DNA of 16,456 nucleotides from Candidatus Spyradosoma merdigallinarum. Its GTDB lineage: Bacteria; Verrucomicrobiota; Verrucomicrobiia; Opitutales; UBA953. Shown here one piece after another: positions 16,452 to 16,456 of the stretch (the first letter of the stretch is position 1; each line of letters begins with the position of its first letter). The notes under the pieces were generated by a model, which saw nothing but the letters and a program-made list of their open reading frames with translations, had not been told where the DNA came from and ran no database searches. The DNA lies in NCBI GenBank assembly GCA_018713755.1, contig DVOG01000150.1:1-16456 (forward strand), given 5' to 3'. A program made the position numbers and the translations under genes.

Positions 16452-16456
16452 TCTGA

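Noticed and set aside
16448..16456. GCCGTCTGA at the window end, 9 of the 10 bases of the Neisseria uptake sequence
   Set aside because: I noticed only this one copy, at the window edge, so it is best treated as chance. The abundant word in this genome is different.

Overview
The window is G+C-rich DNA from a Gram-negative (diderm) bacterium. The peptidoglycan genes, a classical autotransporter, a TonB-dependent receptor and a PEP-CTERM protein with 'WTGxxG...NWD' passenger-type sequence together suggest Verrucomicrobiota, perhaps Opitutales-like. That placement is inference from gene content and cannot be proved here. Most start codons lack a recognisable Shine-Dalgarno sequence, and several mRNAs look as if they have very short leaders.

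Layout from left to right. (1) On the minus strand, mraY (758-1909) and the 5' part of murD (1-748, cut by the window edge) form a peptidoglycan precursor operon. (2) A large minus-strand autotransporter (2080-6780) has a subtilisin-like protease domain, a P-domain-like module, a beta-helical repeat passenger and a C-terminal barrel. (3) argC (minus, 6912-7955) diverges from a small secreted orphan protein (plus, 8072-8656). (4) tRNA-Thr(CGU) (plus, 8710-8785) is followed by a motif-rich terminator region. (5) purH (minus, 8957-10501) diverges from kup (plus, 10620-12587). (6) A PEP-CTERM protein (minus, 12707-13585) converges on kup across a perfect bidirectional terminator. (7) A 371-base gap holds two inverted hairpin sequences resembling a REPIN or MITE. 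(8) A Fur-box-like promoter precedes a tiny YezD/DUF2292 gene (plus, 13957-14097) and a TonB-dependent receptor (plus, 14206-16419); this looks like an iron-regulated uptake unit.

The strongest non-genic signal is a short word, GCGGGAACGC / GCGTTCCCGC. I counted 24 exact copies by eye, 13 of them in the roughly 1.4 kb of intergenic DNA. Inverted pairs of the word form several intrinsic terminators. The word also sits beside the -35 hexamer of two promoters (purH and argC) whose spacing to the ATG is identical. The distribution resembles that of DNA uptake sequences in Neisseria and Pasteurellaceae, or of HIP1 in cyanobacteria, and is the main candidate for something undescribed. The other genes encode ordinary housekeeping functions: cell wall, arginine and purine biosynthesis, and K+ uptake.
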